A stretch of 64,000 bases of DNA from assembly GCF_963576615.1 (NCBI RefSeq), contig NC_088714.1:42688072-42752071 (forward strand). The letters are read 5' to 3'. Origin of the DNA: Watersipora subatra (taxonomy: Eukaryota; Bryozoa; Gymnolaemata; Cheilostomatida; Watersiporidae). The notes beneath the pieces were generated by a model that saw nothing but the letters and a program-made list of their open reading frames with translations, was not told the origin of the DNA and ran no database searches. A program made the position numbers and the translations under genes. Shown here in pieces: positions 43,460 to 55,700 of the stretch (within the stretch, counting starts at the first letter, position 1; every line of letters begins with the position of its first letter).

Positions 43460-44985
43460 TTGGAAATTCGATTGTTAAATACAGGTGGGAGGAGACAGGA
43501 TATAATACCAGGGTATTCTACTTACTCTAGACATCATCCTGAACAAGGCAGTCAGGGAAAACAGAGTATCAGACAGGTATGTCTATCTACAGCCAGCTTT
43601 ACCTGACACGCACCATAAAAGGGAGCATTCTGGCATTTTGCCTGAGAGGTTACACCTCTATGTTAGAAACTTTAAAAAGGTTCATCATAGAGCTATAGTA
43701 CTCATGATCTACCCGCTAACTGCCCGCCATGGAGTGTGTGAGCAATATCATTGAGTTAATAAAATGATCATTCAATTGAATAGTATTACAACACCTAATA
43801 TAATTTCTCGCATTTTTATCGGGATCACAATATGAAATGGAAAGTAGAATTTGCTAGGCTATCAGACAGAATTATGGAATTCACCACACACGACAGAAAG
43901 TTTCAAGAATGGTTCGCCGTCTGGAGGATGAACTGGACTCCTCATTTTTTCATAATCGAAGTCTTCAGAAAGGAGTTCCAGATCTTTAGAAATTAGGAAA
44001 AGACCAAGAGCAGAAAAGAAAGACAGGAAGATCCTAATAAAAAGATTATGGTTACCATTGAAGGGTCAAGCTCATTCTCTTAGAAGGTTGAGCAGCTCTT
44101 CCTTCAAAAGAAGCGTAAGCTGGGAGAGCTTAAGGCAGGAGAGGGAAAGCCATAGAAGATGAATGTGTAGAGGAAATGAGAAAGATCCTAGATGTACCCA
44201 AAACTCCTACTTAGAAATAACCCAAGACATCTACTCCTGCAACTGAAGTTTCTTCAGTTACATCAAAAATGCAAGACAGCCAGGAAGAGTCCATGGTACT
44301 GGATGAGTGACGTCCCGGCATTAGGGATACGATAATTAATGTCTGTCTGCTCCGTTAATACCACAAAAGTGGTTAGAAACTAATAGCCTACACAGCTTAC
44401 GTTCTTGTAATAACTATAATCTCAGCTTTCATTATAAACAACAAGCGATTAGTGATGGGAAAAGTGCACATTCTATACAACAAGCGATTACTGATGTGAA
44501 AAAGTGCACTGGTGGTTTCAGTCAAATTTTAAAAGAATACTGCTAACGACCTCTCACAAAAATAACCGCAGCCTATACCCTTTCAATACCTGAAGTGTGG
44601 TAAAGACTATTGCCAATAAAGTCGACTCTAGCTCAGTGAAGAATCTTTGATATTCGCCTTCAGGGCGTTGCTGACCGGAACTCAACAGGCGAGTTGAGCT
44701 TGCGTTACGGGATTAAGTCGATGATAGTCTATTAAAAATTGGCTAGCGGCCTAAGATCCGAGTTGGCGTATATTTTTCGTGACTTGCCTTCATGTAGGCA
44801 TGGCCTGCAAACTCGTATCTTATTAATGGTAATAATACAGAGATTTTTGAACAACGTATGCCACCAGTTGAGTTATTTTATTTCAGGATTGAATTTAAAG
44901 CAAGGTGAGAATTAAAATAAAACAATCTCTTTTTACGTTGACGGCGATATAAAGGCCTTAACAAAAGTTTTCGTTTATTTAGTGA
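43460..44985 (+). other. Possible interior of the decayed retroelement, not resolved
   Basis: A-rich, with short broken frames and no protease, reverse transcriptase or integrase motif that I can recognise. Confidence 0.35.
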
Positions 44986-44989
44986 CAAG

Positions 44990-46100
44990 ACAAGTCTACT
45001 ATTATGCTTGTTTTTGGAAGAATCATATCATGCACTGCACCATAGTTCTACATTCACACAGATGTCAGTGTTGAATTAGCTTTGTCATCTTATTTTATTT
45101 TTGACTATATTTAATCGGTGTGCTTTTGTTTAGGTTGTCTAAACTAACTTGATTAATACTGGTTCAGACACTACTAAAGCTGCTAAGCTATAAGCAATAT
45201 TATGTGAGATTAGGGTCAAATTTTATTATACATAATGAATTTAAATTTTCATACAACATCAGTGTTGAATTTGCTTCGTCATGTTATTCTATTTTGACTA
45301 TGTTTATTTTGTTCACTTTTGCTTAGCTTGTGGGAACTAAATTGATTATTCCTACTGGTTCAGACACTAGTGAAAGTATTAAGCTAGTGTAAGCAATACT
45401 GATATTTACCAGTAAAAAGCCTTGTTTATTCTGTAAATTAAACAATTACAATATACATCTAACAAAATTCTAAAACATTTATATTAATGACAAAAGGTTA
45501 AAAAAGCCAATAAAAGTTACATCCTCACTCAAAAGGTCATCCGTGTTCTTGTGCTCAGTCTCGTACGCCTGTGAGTCTCGACAGTCAAACTAGAGTCATG
45601 ACATTCCTTTGATATAAAGGCTCAGCTGAATGTTGGTAGATGCTCCACTAGCAGGAGAAAGAGAGTCTCAGCAGGCGGTGGAGTGAGAGCTCCACAGGCG
45701 GAGAAAAGAGAGCCTCAGCAGGCCCTTGGGAAGGAGGCTGAGTCATTGGAGCTGTTTTTTTATAGATGTCTAGCATGTCGGAAGGCTAGCCTGTGGTAGT
45801 AGGTTGTGTGTTAAAATTCAATGCTTTATGTCAAGCGTGTGGAAATATCTTGTTTGCGTAAGTCTCCAGCTGGTGTACGTGATGTAAACATGTAAGGTGG
45901 AGCTCATGACTAACCCCTGGTATCTAATTCATGTCTGATAGAGGATGGCAAATCTGTATATGTATAATCATCTGAGTCGTCTCTGATGTTTCTTTGGTGG
46001 TTTTCTGGCACGGCAACTGACTTATATTTTGTGATGGATTCTTTTCATCCTAAAATTTCTAATTTGCTTTTTGTCGCATTTCCAATTATTGGATTTCTTA
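44990..46100. mobile_element. LTR-like repeat, copy 2
   Basis: Same segment order as copy 1 without the MITE; identity is only moderate, so an old pair or two separate insertions. Confidence 0.6.
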
Positions 46101-46269
46101 AAGCTTTGGGCGTCATGTTGTTAATGCTTATTGTTCGCATATCTTGTAGTCTGGCTTCAAAATCCCTTTTTGAATCTTGTTTCAGTGTTACATTGTATTT
46201 CCATACAACAGCAATACCAATTTTTAGCAGCAAGTGGTACATATTTATTTCTACAAGTACATTTTACAC

Positions 46270-46740
46270 ACCATAATGGTTTAAATATATGCAAACTAAC
46301 AAAACTCAAAAACAATAATAATATTCACAAAAGGTTTAAAATAGCCAATGAAAGTTACACCCCTAAGTGAACAGAGGCCATGCTCTTTCGCAGAGTTTTG
46401 TACGTCCACAGGTCTCAAAAGTGTAAGATCCATGATAGTTCAAAAAGAGATAAGAGTTATTGGAGTCGTTCTCTTTTATAGATGTCTCTGTTAACATGTG
46501 AAAATATGCAGAGGGTCCATATAGCGAAATTGCCTTGAGTGTTTTTAGAATGATACTGGCTAAAGGTGCTGATTGGTTTCTGCTATTTTGGTCATGCCTA
46601 GTCGAGATTGACGGAGCTGCATAAGTGTCATTGTCTTGAGTGTCATTTGACAGTTTTCTAACCGTCGGTTGATGCATCTTCTTTGATTGATTTTTGGGGA
46701 TCCTTTGACATGTTTTGCTGATTGAATGAATTGCATGCAT
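46270..46740. mobile_element. LTR-like repeat, partial copy 3
   Basis: Repeats the caaactaacaaaactcaaaa ... ccaatgaaagttacacccct ... ttgtacgtccacaggtctca order of copies 1 and 2 and the ggtcatgcctagtcgaga / ttgatgcatcttctttg end region. Minus-strand frames across it (46363-46797) are not supported as genes. Confidence 0.55.
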
Positions 46741-46799
46741 CTCTTGTGGCTCAGACCCTTCTCCGTTTTTGTATCCATTGTTTACTGATATCTTCATAC

Positions 46800-47940
46800 A
46801 ACATTACCAGTCGCTATACATTATTAATCTATTATTAATGTATAATTATTTATGTATTATTATATCATATATTATTATTGTCTAAAAGTGCAGTTAGTGT
46901 GTTAAGCCTTAATCCTTTGTCAGATCATCTATGGTTATGCTCTTTTTATCATAGTAAATCTTTAATGTCTGATGGATCTAAACACTATATATGTGTTTGT
47001 TATCACTAGACCTGGCATATACAAATAACTAGTTTATAGCTGTTGACATGGTTTATGTTTGCTTAGCTTATACAAGTTAGAGAAATTAGAAATAAACCGA
47101 ACAAATATTCAAAGGTTTGCCATTTTGTTCCATGAGCAACATGTATTAGAATCTGATACAAATGTTGACGGGGTTTACCAAGAATCAGCGGTTAGTGATG
47201 TTAATTATTCACAGTAATGGCTTTATGTTGTGGCCAAAACATATTATACTTCGTTAGAGTGAAAAAACTGCAGAAGGTAATACTTGATTTGTCTGTGTAA
47301 AGAAAATAATTTTACAAAACTGGCAACACTAACACGAATACAGCAGCATTGAATCTTATTTATCTTCACTTGTATCATTTTGGTGCTTATATCGTTTTGC
47401 GATGACTCGATGCTCTACAAACCAATAAAATGCGATTGAATAACCTTGGGCTGTATGTTACGGACAAATGTTTCTTTTTTGACAAAGCCAAGTTATAGAA
47501 ATGGTTAGAAGGGAATGAATGATAGGGTTGCGCAGGTAGAATGATGGTGAATGCGCATCATATCTCAAGCATCAAAATTTATTAAATTTGCCACATATTT
47601 TAAGATTCACCAATTAATGTAGTATAGTGTTTTTCGGATCCATTATTTTACAAAAGAATATTTATGCAAGTCTTCATCTCGTTCAGCAAAGTTCAGTCGA
47701 TTCAGCTTATTAGCGTAGTGCTTTTGCCTTCCACTTTTCTGTAGTCACATTTCATTAGTCTTGTTTTAAATACGCGACATTATATTTTGTTTTTATCGGA
47801 AATCGAGCTCTCACTAATTATAAGTAAATGTTGTAAATAGTTCATATATATTTCTCATGGCCTACAGTCTTTTAGCTTCATTTTTTTTACATGAAAGTCT
47901 ACCTTAAATATTGCCATTTATCTTCTCTAAACTTCTCAAT
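46800..47940. other. Intergenic, no feature seen
   Basis: AT-rich sequence with no exon-like frame or clear repeat. Confidence 0.4.
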
Positions 47941-47949
47941 AACTACTTA

Positions 47950-48150
47950 TTTCTCAGTCACTTCGCCTGGGTACTATGTCCTATTTCTCAGTCACTTCGC
48001 CTGGGTCCTATGTCCTATTTCTCAGTCGCTTGCTCCTGGGTACTATGTCCTATTTCTCAGTCACTTCGCCTGGGTACTATATCCTATTTCTCAGTCTCTT
48101 CGCCTGGGTACTATGTCCTATTTCTCGGTCACTTGCTCCTGGGTACTGTC
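47950..48150 (+). repeat. About 38-bp minisatellite, about 5 copies
   Basis: Unit tcagtcacttcgcctgggta + ctatgtcctatttc with a ttgctcctgg variant. Three overlapping open frames here are artefacts. Confidence 0.92.
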
Positions 48151-48159
48151 CTATTTAGA

Positions 48160-49679
48160 AGCGGACTATTTTTATTATGCTATATAAATTATGCAATGTT
48201 ATTGTTGGTATTTTCAAAATCACCTCCGGTTATCATGGCCGATAACACCGCGCAACGGCCAAAATGCTTTTTGGCAAAATTGAGTCGATTTGTACTAATT
48301 TAAGGTCACTGAACAAGGCTATGGTATTTAAAGTGGTTTATTAGCTTTTATTTTTAAAATATGCCTTTTACTTCAGTATGCACTAGGCCATGTCATGTTC
48401 CTTTTAAAATGGATAAATACATTTATTGATATATTATTATCAATTTTGAAAGGCGAGGGCGTCTAAGGGGCATGATGAGAGGTGTCACAAGAACTTTGTG
48501 CCTTTGCACTTTACAAAACTTAACAGGAAATGGCAAATTGCAATAGCTGTTATGACAATGATGTTGTGGGGATCTCACGAGGCATAGTATGAGAGAAATT
48601 TATGTATTTCACGTATTTTCCAATACATTTTCAGTTTTTTTTCCCGAATATTTGTAGAAAGCTTATTCATGAAGTAGCAGAAATTACTATAGATTTAAAA
48701 ATGTATATTTTATTTAGATAAAACTGCTGAAAAAAGATATGTTGGCTGTTATGTATTGATTATACAGGCTTACAAATCTAGACATTCATCAAAAGGGAAT
48801 GTCTAATTTTATATATTCAGCCATCACCCGCCAGCTGTAGTGGCAGAAATGGTATCAGCTCTCGTATATTTTTCACCTCTTTTACCATCAAACTAAAAGT
48901 GTGAAGTAACAAAACAGCGCTTAGTGTTTTTTAACCAAACCAAATAGAAATGTTCAGATGTTTACTCAACCACCGCTAGAAGCCAACTACATCTTTGTCT
49001 TGCAGTCGGTCATTTTGACAATGACTGTTTTATGGTTTAGGCTTTATCACTGAATTCCATGTATCTCTGTTTTCTGCCTTCGTTTGTCATCTGTTTGTGT
49101 CTAGTCTATATTATCCACATACAATGGAAATAGTGACTGGTATGTGAAAAAAATCTTTTAAAAAGTTAGTGCTTGTTTAGTTTTAGCAAAAGCTTTTCTG
49201 AGCCTTAGTAAAATATGTTTTTGTTTACAATGAAACTCTGCAGTTTTTCAGAATGATCAGTTAAGCGCATGATAAAACGATTGAAATTCTATTAATAATG
49301 ACCATTATCAGCGGGACTCGACGAACTTTCCGTCTTCCAAATTCAGCTCTACACTGTGAATTTATTTTGCATACATGCATGTGATTGCACATACTTTCCT
49401 GTTATATTATATGTGTATAACATCGGATGCTACACCTACGTAAACTTTGTCTGCTTTGAAAATGACGATGGCATGAAATTTTTGCTTCTGAAATAATAAT
49501 AACATAGAGATTTTTTACTCCGTATGCACCGCTGTTGTAGGTAATTGCTTGCAACGTTTACAAAGCCTGACTGTACATAATTAATCATCAACATTCTCGC
49601 TGCTATGCATGCGGACACTGAGAATAAGGGATAAGAAATCCTAAATAAACAACAGATAGTGCATCACACATTCCTTTAG
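48160..49679. other. Upstream of recognised hnRNP U-like exons
   Basis: A short frame MADNTAQRPKCFLAKLSRF starts at a good ATG context (48236) in less AT-rich sequence and could be part of a first exon, but no phase-1 donor follows. Otherwise nothing seen. Confidence 0.3.
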
Positions 49680-49798
49680 AACCAGTTGGAATAAAGACTG
49701 CGGAAAAAGAAAACATGATAAATGTGTCATCTGCTCAAAAGCCAGGAAAAATTATGCAGGAAAAAAGACTGATTTCTGCCAATACAAAATCTGATAAG
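49680..49798 (+). CDS. HNRNPUL1: hnRNP U-like exon, N-terminal low-complexity region
   Basis: Acceptor cattcctttag, donor aag|gtagga, enters in phase 1. It reads PVGIKTAEKENMINVSSAQK... An ATG at 49715 lies in frame and could be the start instead. Confidence 0.55.
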
Positions 49799-52700
49799 GT
49801 AGGAGGGAGTGCTGGGGCTGATCAACAGGCTGGTCTCTATCATCTCTTTCACTGACTTCCTTTACTATCAGTTTTGTAAACCGATTAGTATATGGTACTG
49901 ACAGTATTTCACCTGCATGTTAGTAGTAATTCCAGTTCATTGCTATCAGCTGTTAATTACAACTACCCTCAGTGAGATAGCTATAATATATAGGTGATTG
50001 GTGTACAGATGTTGAAACTGCGTTTGCTACTGGAAATTCATTCAGTTATTTTTTTAGCACAAAATATGCTTATAAATAAAAATTCGTCATCACACTGGCT
50101 TTGAATATTTGGTGAACATATTTCAAGTTAAAAATGTCGTTGGAATGAAGCTAGTATCCTTTTTTGTAACATTACGCAAATTATTACATTTTAACAGCAG
50201 CTCAAAAATGAGCAAATTCTTAGTGTATTGCTCAGTGCTTTTGTTCTACACGATTGTATTTTTTGATTAACGTGCCTTTCAAATTTGTAAGGTAACCACC
50301 AGCAGCTCTTCAGAGCTAGTAGATACACTAAGTGGACCTGCTGCTGGCCCGGCTGTCGATCCTGTCATTGCAAGAAATGTTGTTGAGGGAAGCTACTGTA
50401 TAGAGGCACAACCAGTTACAAACAGTAAGTTTTTGCTCTGTTGTTTGAGTTGTACTATACATGTTGCGTTTCCTGATTATGATGCAAATGGTGTGAAGCT
50501 TTTTTCAATATTATTTTGATTTGTATAAATATCGCCAAATGTTTCTAAGCAAATTAAGCAGGCTATATTTTAATTTGTTCGGTGTATGTATAATGAAAGA
50601 CTGGAGTTGCAATGAAATAATAATGCAGTAGATGCCTCTACAAACGTAAATCATCTGTTCCGAGAACATTAACGTTACGTTACACGTTACGGTTTTAAGT
50701 TATACGAACAGTAAACTACATGTAAATTGTCTAATCCGTTCAAAGATCTTCCCAAACTCAACACTTTGATCTTTCAAATAAGAAAAAACTAAACAAAGTT
50801 TTAATTTAATGATTATACAGTAACTAGTATTATTGGTTTGTATCGACAAATTTTCTCTTTTTTGTATCGCTTTCACTCGGTTTTTGGTACATGGTCACAG
50901 TTATTTTAGGTTAAGTCAAGGGGTGCGCACACCTTCAATGTCAATTTAAAATGTTAAATCGATTTCTTTTTGACTTCTTTTCTAGACAACAATGCTGCAA
51001 AGAACAAAAAATTGTATGTCTAAAATAAAGTAAAACAAACAATATATTTAATATAGTAAGAGCGGTGTCTGTCTGTTTGTCTAAAGCCAGGGTTAAAGGT
51101 TAGAATAAATCGTGACTTTCAACAGGACTCTAACTCGTTGTTTACGTTACATGAGTGTCGACTGTAACGTCTGATGTAACGTCTACTGTAACGTCTGCTG
51201 TAACGAAGAGTATTTTCTCTTTCACGACTGCTCTCAAATCTCATGTACTATGATGCAGTTCATGAGATCTATGGGTTGTGGGTTTAATATGACCTTCTGT
51301 TTCCTAGGACATCTATCTTCATATATTGTATCTTCATATATTGTATTGCAAAGTGAGTCAAACCATAGTAGTTGGAAGCTGCTCAGAGTTTGCCTTTTTT
51401 TGACATTTATGAATACATGTCTGCTAAAAAAACATACATTGATAATCTCCTACAAAAGCCTATGATTATGAGTCAATAATTGGGGAGTCAGCTGGCAGTA
51501 AATTGCTAGTACATGAGGAGAAAAAAGAGGAGAGCCTATGCGGCATGAGCCCGCCAGTAATTTTTGGCTGCCTTGCTTATTCTAGCTTTGTTGTCATTAA
51601 ATTATAATGCATTATTTGCACTTGAAATCGATTTATACAACACGTGTTTAGTAAAGAATTCAGGATATGGCATTAATCCGGTCCAGGTTTAGGATCGTAA
51701 AGTGAAACTGCTGTATGGTGGGGCATCTTAACATCTATGCTTTGACGCTTCTATTTTGGAGAAATACCGATACAAAGAAGCTTGTTTCTGGTGACTCCTC
51801 AAAATATTTTTGAAATGACCCACGCACCATTCATTGACACTATTAATAAGACATCATGTGAGATTTTCTTTCGTGATGTTTTTGAGCAATAAATCTAGCG
51901 AAGTTTTCAAACCAACCGATAGCTGTCCTTATTTCTGTTGATGATGTTTGTTCTGTCCTCTTCCTTCGAATTTATTTATTATTTCCAGATTTGCTTCTAT
52001 AGTAATCGTCTCCTTCTCCCTTTACCTTCACTAGCAATTTTGCAATTTTGGGACCCATGGTTAATGGGTTAAGGTTTGATATAAGCACTAAAAAGTACAT
52101 GGTAAATATGATGTCATAAACACTCACACGAGATAAACAAGCTGGAACTCTCCACTGATTCTTCACTTAGCTAGCTGTAAACGACGAATAGCAACTCAGA
52201 TCTCCCTCAGACAACTTGGCAATACCACATCAGCATCTTAGCAACGTTTTGGTCACACTGCAAGGCAGGGCAAATAATGACCAGAGGTCGGCACTCTGTC
52301 GTACACCACATCATAACCTGAAAAAACTGTATCCCAGGGTTCCACCATAGTTCCCTAACAATAGGAGTGAGTGGTCAGACTGTAATTAGATCAATTCTAT
52401 TGTCAGCTAGTTGCTGACCAAAGGATATGAACCAGAGCTGGCAGCCATGTTACTTTGTGTCTAAATTGCTAAACAGCAAAGATAGGCATCCATTTTATTG
52501 AGCATATTGTGTCTAGACTGAGAATCAACAGAGGTAGGCCTCCCTTTAGTTAGCGTATTGTGTCTAGACTGAGGACCCACGGAGGTAGGCCTCCCTTTAG
52601 TTGAGCATATTGTGTCTAGACTAAAAGCCGGGCACCACTAAATGCTATTATATCCTGTCTAGATTCAGAATTAGCAGAGGCAGTCACCTCTGTAGATGAG

Positions 52701-55700
52701 AAAGCTGAGATTGAGCCCACAAAAAGAGAATGGAAATACGATCCAGCGGTAGTTATCATGGAGAATACAGACTGGGTGGAGAGTGAAAAGACGCAGCTGG
52801 ACAAGTATCATTCAGATATCAACATGGTTGTAAGTTTCCTCAAGATCTCTCAAGTCTGGTCAGCATTTTGATCATTTTTTCGTTATCTATATTTTAACAC
52901 TTAGTACAGTTGCTATCTTTAATTTAGATCAAAGCTGACGGCGTCAACTGTTTCCCTCTTAGCAAGTTTGGGTTTGCGTACATGTGGGCTGGAGCTCGAG
53001 CTAACTACGGTGTTAGTCTTCCGTGTTCTGTTCTCTTCCAAACGAAGGTTGGTGAAAACTAATAACACACAAGCATTCTACTATATTCATCCGGTCGGTC
53101 AGTACTCGGTTTTCTGTGAGATGATTTCGATCTGGATGAGAGGGAGGAAGGCTTTAATTGCAGGCGATTAATGGTTTATATTTTTAAGATAACTGGGGCT
53201 ATAGCTGTCAATATAAAGGGTAATCCTTTTGGCTCCAACCATATGGCAAGGATCGGCTGGTCAATAAGTGGTCAAGACTTCCAGCTTGGGGAGACACCGT
53301 ATTCTTTTGGTTATCAAAGCGACGGTCGGTGCTGCTGTGACTCACAGTTTGTCGACTATGGCGAGCCATTCGGAGTAGGAGATATAATCACGTCATACCT
53401 GGTATGGTCAGACAACTCTTCATCTGTTGTATTATCTCTTTGTATTCGAAATGATCGGACAACTCTTCATTCTGGTATGATCAGACAACTCTTTAGCTAT
53501 CATATTATCACTTTGTTTCTGGTTTTGTCAGGCAACTCTATTTACCTTAAATCACTTTGTTCCTAGTGTGATCAGACAACTCTTTATCTATTATTTATTT
53601 ATATCTGGTAGGGTCAGACAACTCTTCATCTATTAGTTTATCATTTTGTACCTGGTATGATCCGACAACTCTTCACCATATTATCACTTAGTATCTGCTA
53701 TGGTCAAACAGACAACCCTTTATTTGTTGCATTATTACTGTGGCTTCTACCTTATGATAAGGCGAAGTCTCAATTTCGTGGTCCATATCTGTACGTAATC
53801 AACATAAAAGGCGCACCATATTATAAGCCACATTTTAAAGCATACATAAAAAACAACAGCAAAAGCAAAACAGTGTGCTTAGTCAACTTTATTGGATAAA
53901 ATATTCACTCTTCCTCAAAAACCCTCAGTTTTCGTCCTCAGTATTTAAATTAAACAGCTGTGTTATTTTACTGGTTCCTTTTCCTGTTACTTTCTCTTCT
54001 ATTATCTCGTTACTTTCTCTTCTATTCTCTCGTTACTTTTTATCATTGTCTGAGGCAGACTCACCATCCAGCTGCTAGTCAACATTGATGCTGGCTTTCT
54101 AGAAATTTCTAGCAATAGAGGCTGGCTTTACCTTAGCCTATGCACTCCACCCTCATGTGGTGGCGTAACTTGCCCGCCACTGCCTGAAGTTTAAACTGAG
54201 ACTCACAAGCATGTCACTTTATCGATACCATTTTACGGTGGCAATTTTGGGGATTTCTCATTTAGGGGATTTCTCATTTAGGGGATCTATTATATCACTT
54301 TGTATCTGTCAGTCAACTCATCATGTACACTCGTCATGCTGTGTGACGGATTCAATGAGGAACAAACTGCTTGTGCAGCTAGTGTTTTATGACTTTAGAC
54401 CCTAAATGATGACATGGTGACAATTTCCTTCTCTAAGAATGGAGAGCCAGCTAAACAAGCTTACCAGCTGGAAAGCCATCTTCTCGGGCTCAATTCACTC
54501 TACCCCCATGTGGCTTCCAAGAACATGGCACTGTGCGTCAACTTCGGCTTTGTGGTACGTGTTTTGCGAATAGAAAGTGGGTTCGGGGTTTGGTTTCATT
54601 GCTTCTTATGGGTAAACCTGCTTTTCATAAGGGAAAAATTGTCTCTATTCTTTCATGTTAAGGTGTTTTGAAATATACATTTGTTTCGAGACGGTGTGAA
54701 GGGATATTAAGAGTTACTCACATCTGGTTTAAAAATTCACGTCTTTGAATTATCAAATTGCTTCACTTTTATGATGAAAGTGACTGTGAAGGAAAACTTG
54801 CGGTTTCCGTTGCTCAGTTTTGTTTCATTTTGCGTTTCATGTTTACCAATTCTAGGTAATGCGCACTTCTAAGGTAAATTCTAGGTAACCAAATAGAAAA
54901 AAAAACTTTGTGTGAAATGACATCACTAGTTGTTCTTTTTGTGATAGTTGATATCGGCTATCGCGTTCAAGTTGCAGAATCACGCGTCTCTTTTCTGTCG
55001 ATCTCTTTGCAACTATAGACATAAACATACATTTGCTTGATCTAAGCGTTTTAACCACAATCAAATTTTGTCGATTTCAATCTTGAAACATCCTGGCAGT
55101 CCGATTACCTCAAACATCAAAAACAATCTTAAATGATAGTAAAATGTTGATAATTTCTGATAAAATCTACTAAAATTTTGTGCAAATTTTTCTTTAATAC
55201 AAGGCTTGTATTATTTTAGTTTTTGACAAGTCTAGCTTTTGTCAAGCACTGATGTCTTGTAAGACAACCTACAAGTTTTATGAATTTCATAAAACAAACT
55301 CCGCCACTCTGGTACATACACTCTGGTACTTCATTTGCTGCGAGACTGTTGTTAGATAGTTGCTCACTTTGTTGTCTATCTAATTTGGTGAATAAAAACC
55401 TGTAAACTAGAATTTCGTCCACCGGAAAACCTTCACACAGACTATTTCTAACAAAAAGATAGTTTGTGTTTCCTGATGAAACTTTGAAATTCCCAATAAA
55501 ACCAGAGGCAGAATCAAGCGGCTACTTATTTGATAGGAAAAGACAATTACGTTTTTGTAGGTGATTGTGTTTCAGGTCTTAAATATGATGATCTTGGCAT
55601 ACAGCAGGAAGATATTTCACTTTAATGTTAGAGCTCTATTAATAATAGTTGATACTTATAAATAAATATGCAATAAAACCTCGATTTACAATCACCCTCA

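Noticed and set aside
46363-46797. Minus-strand 144-residue frame
   Set aside because: Lies across an LTR-like repeat copy with no recognisable protein family.
47891-48303. Overlapping frames with FLSHFAWVLCPISQS repeats
   Set aside because: Open in three frames over a minisatellite, no homology recognised.
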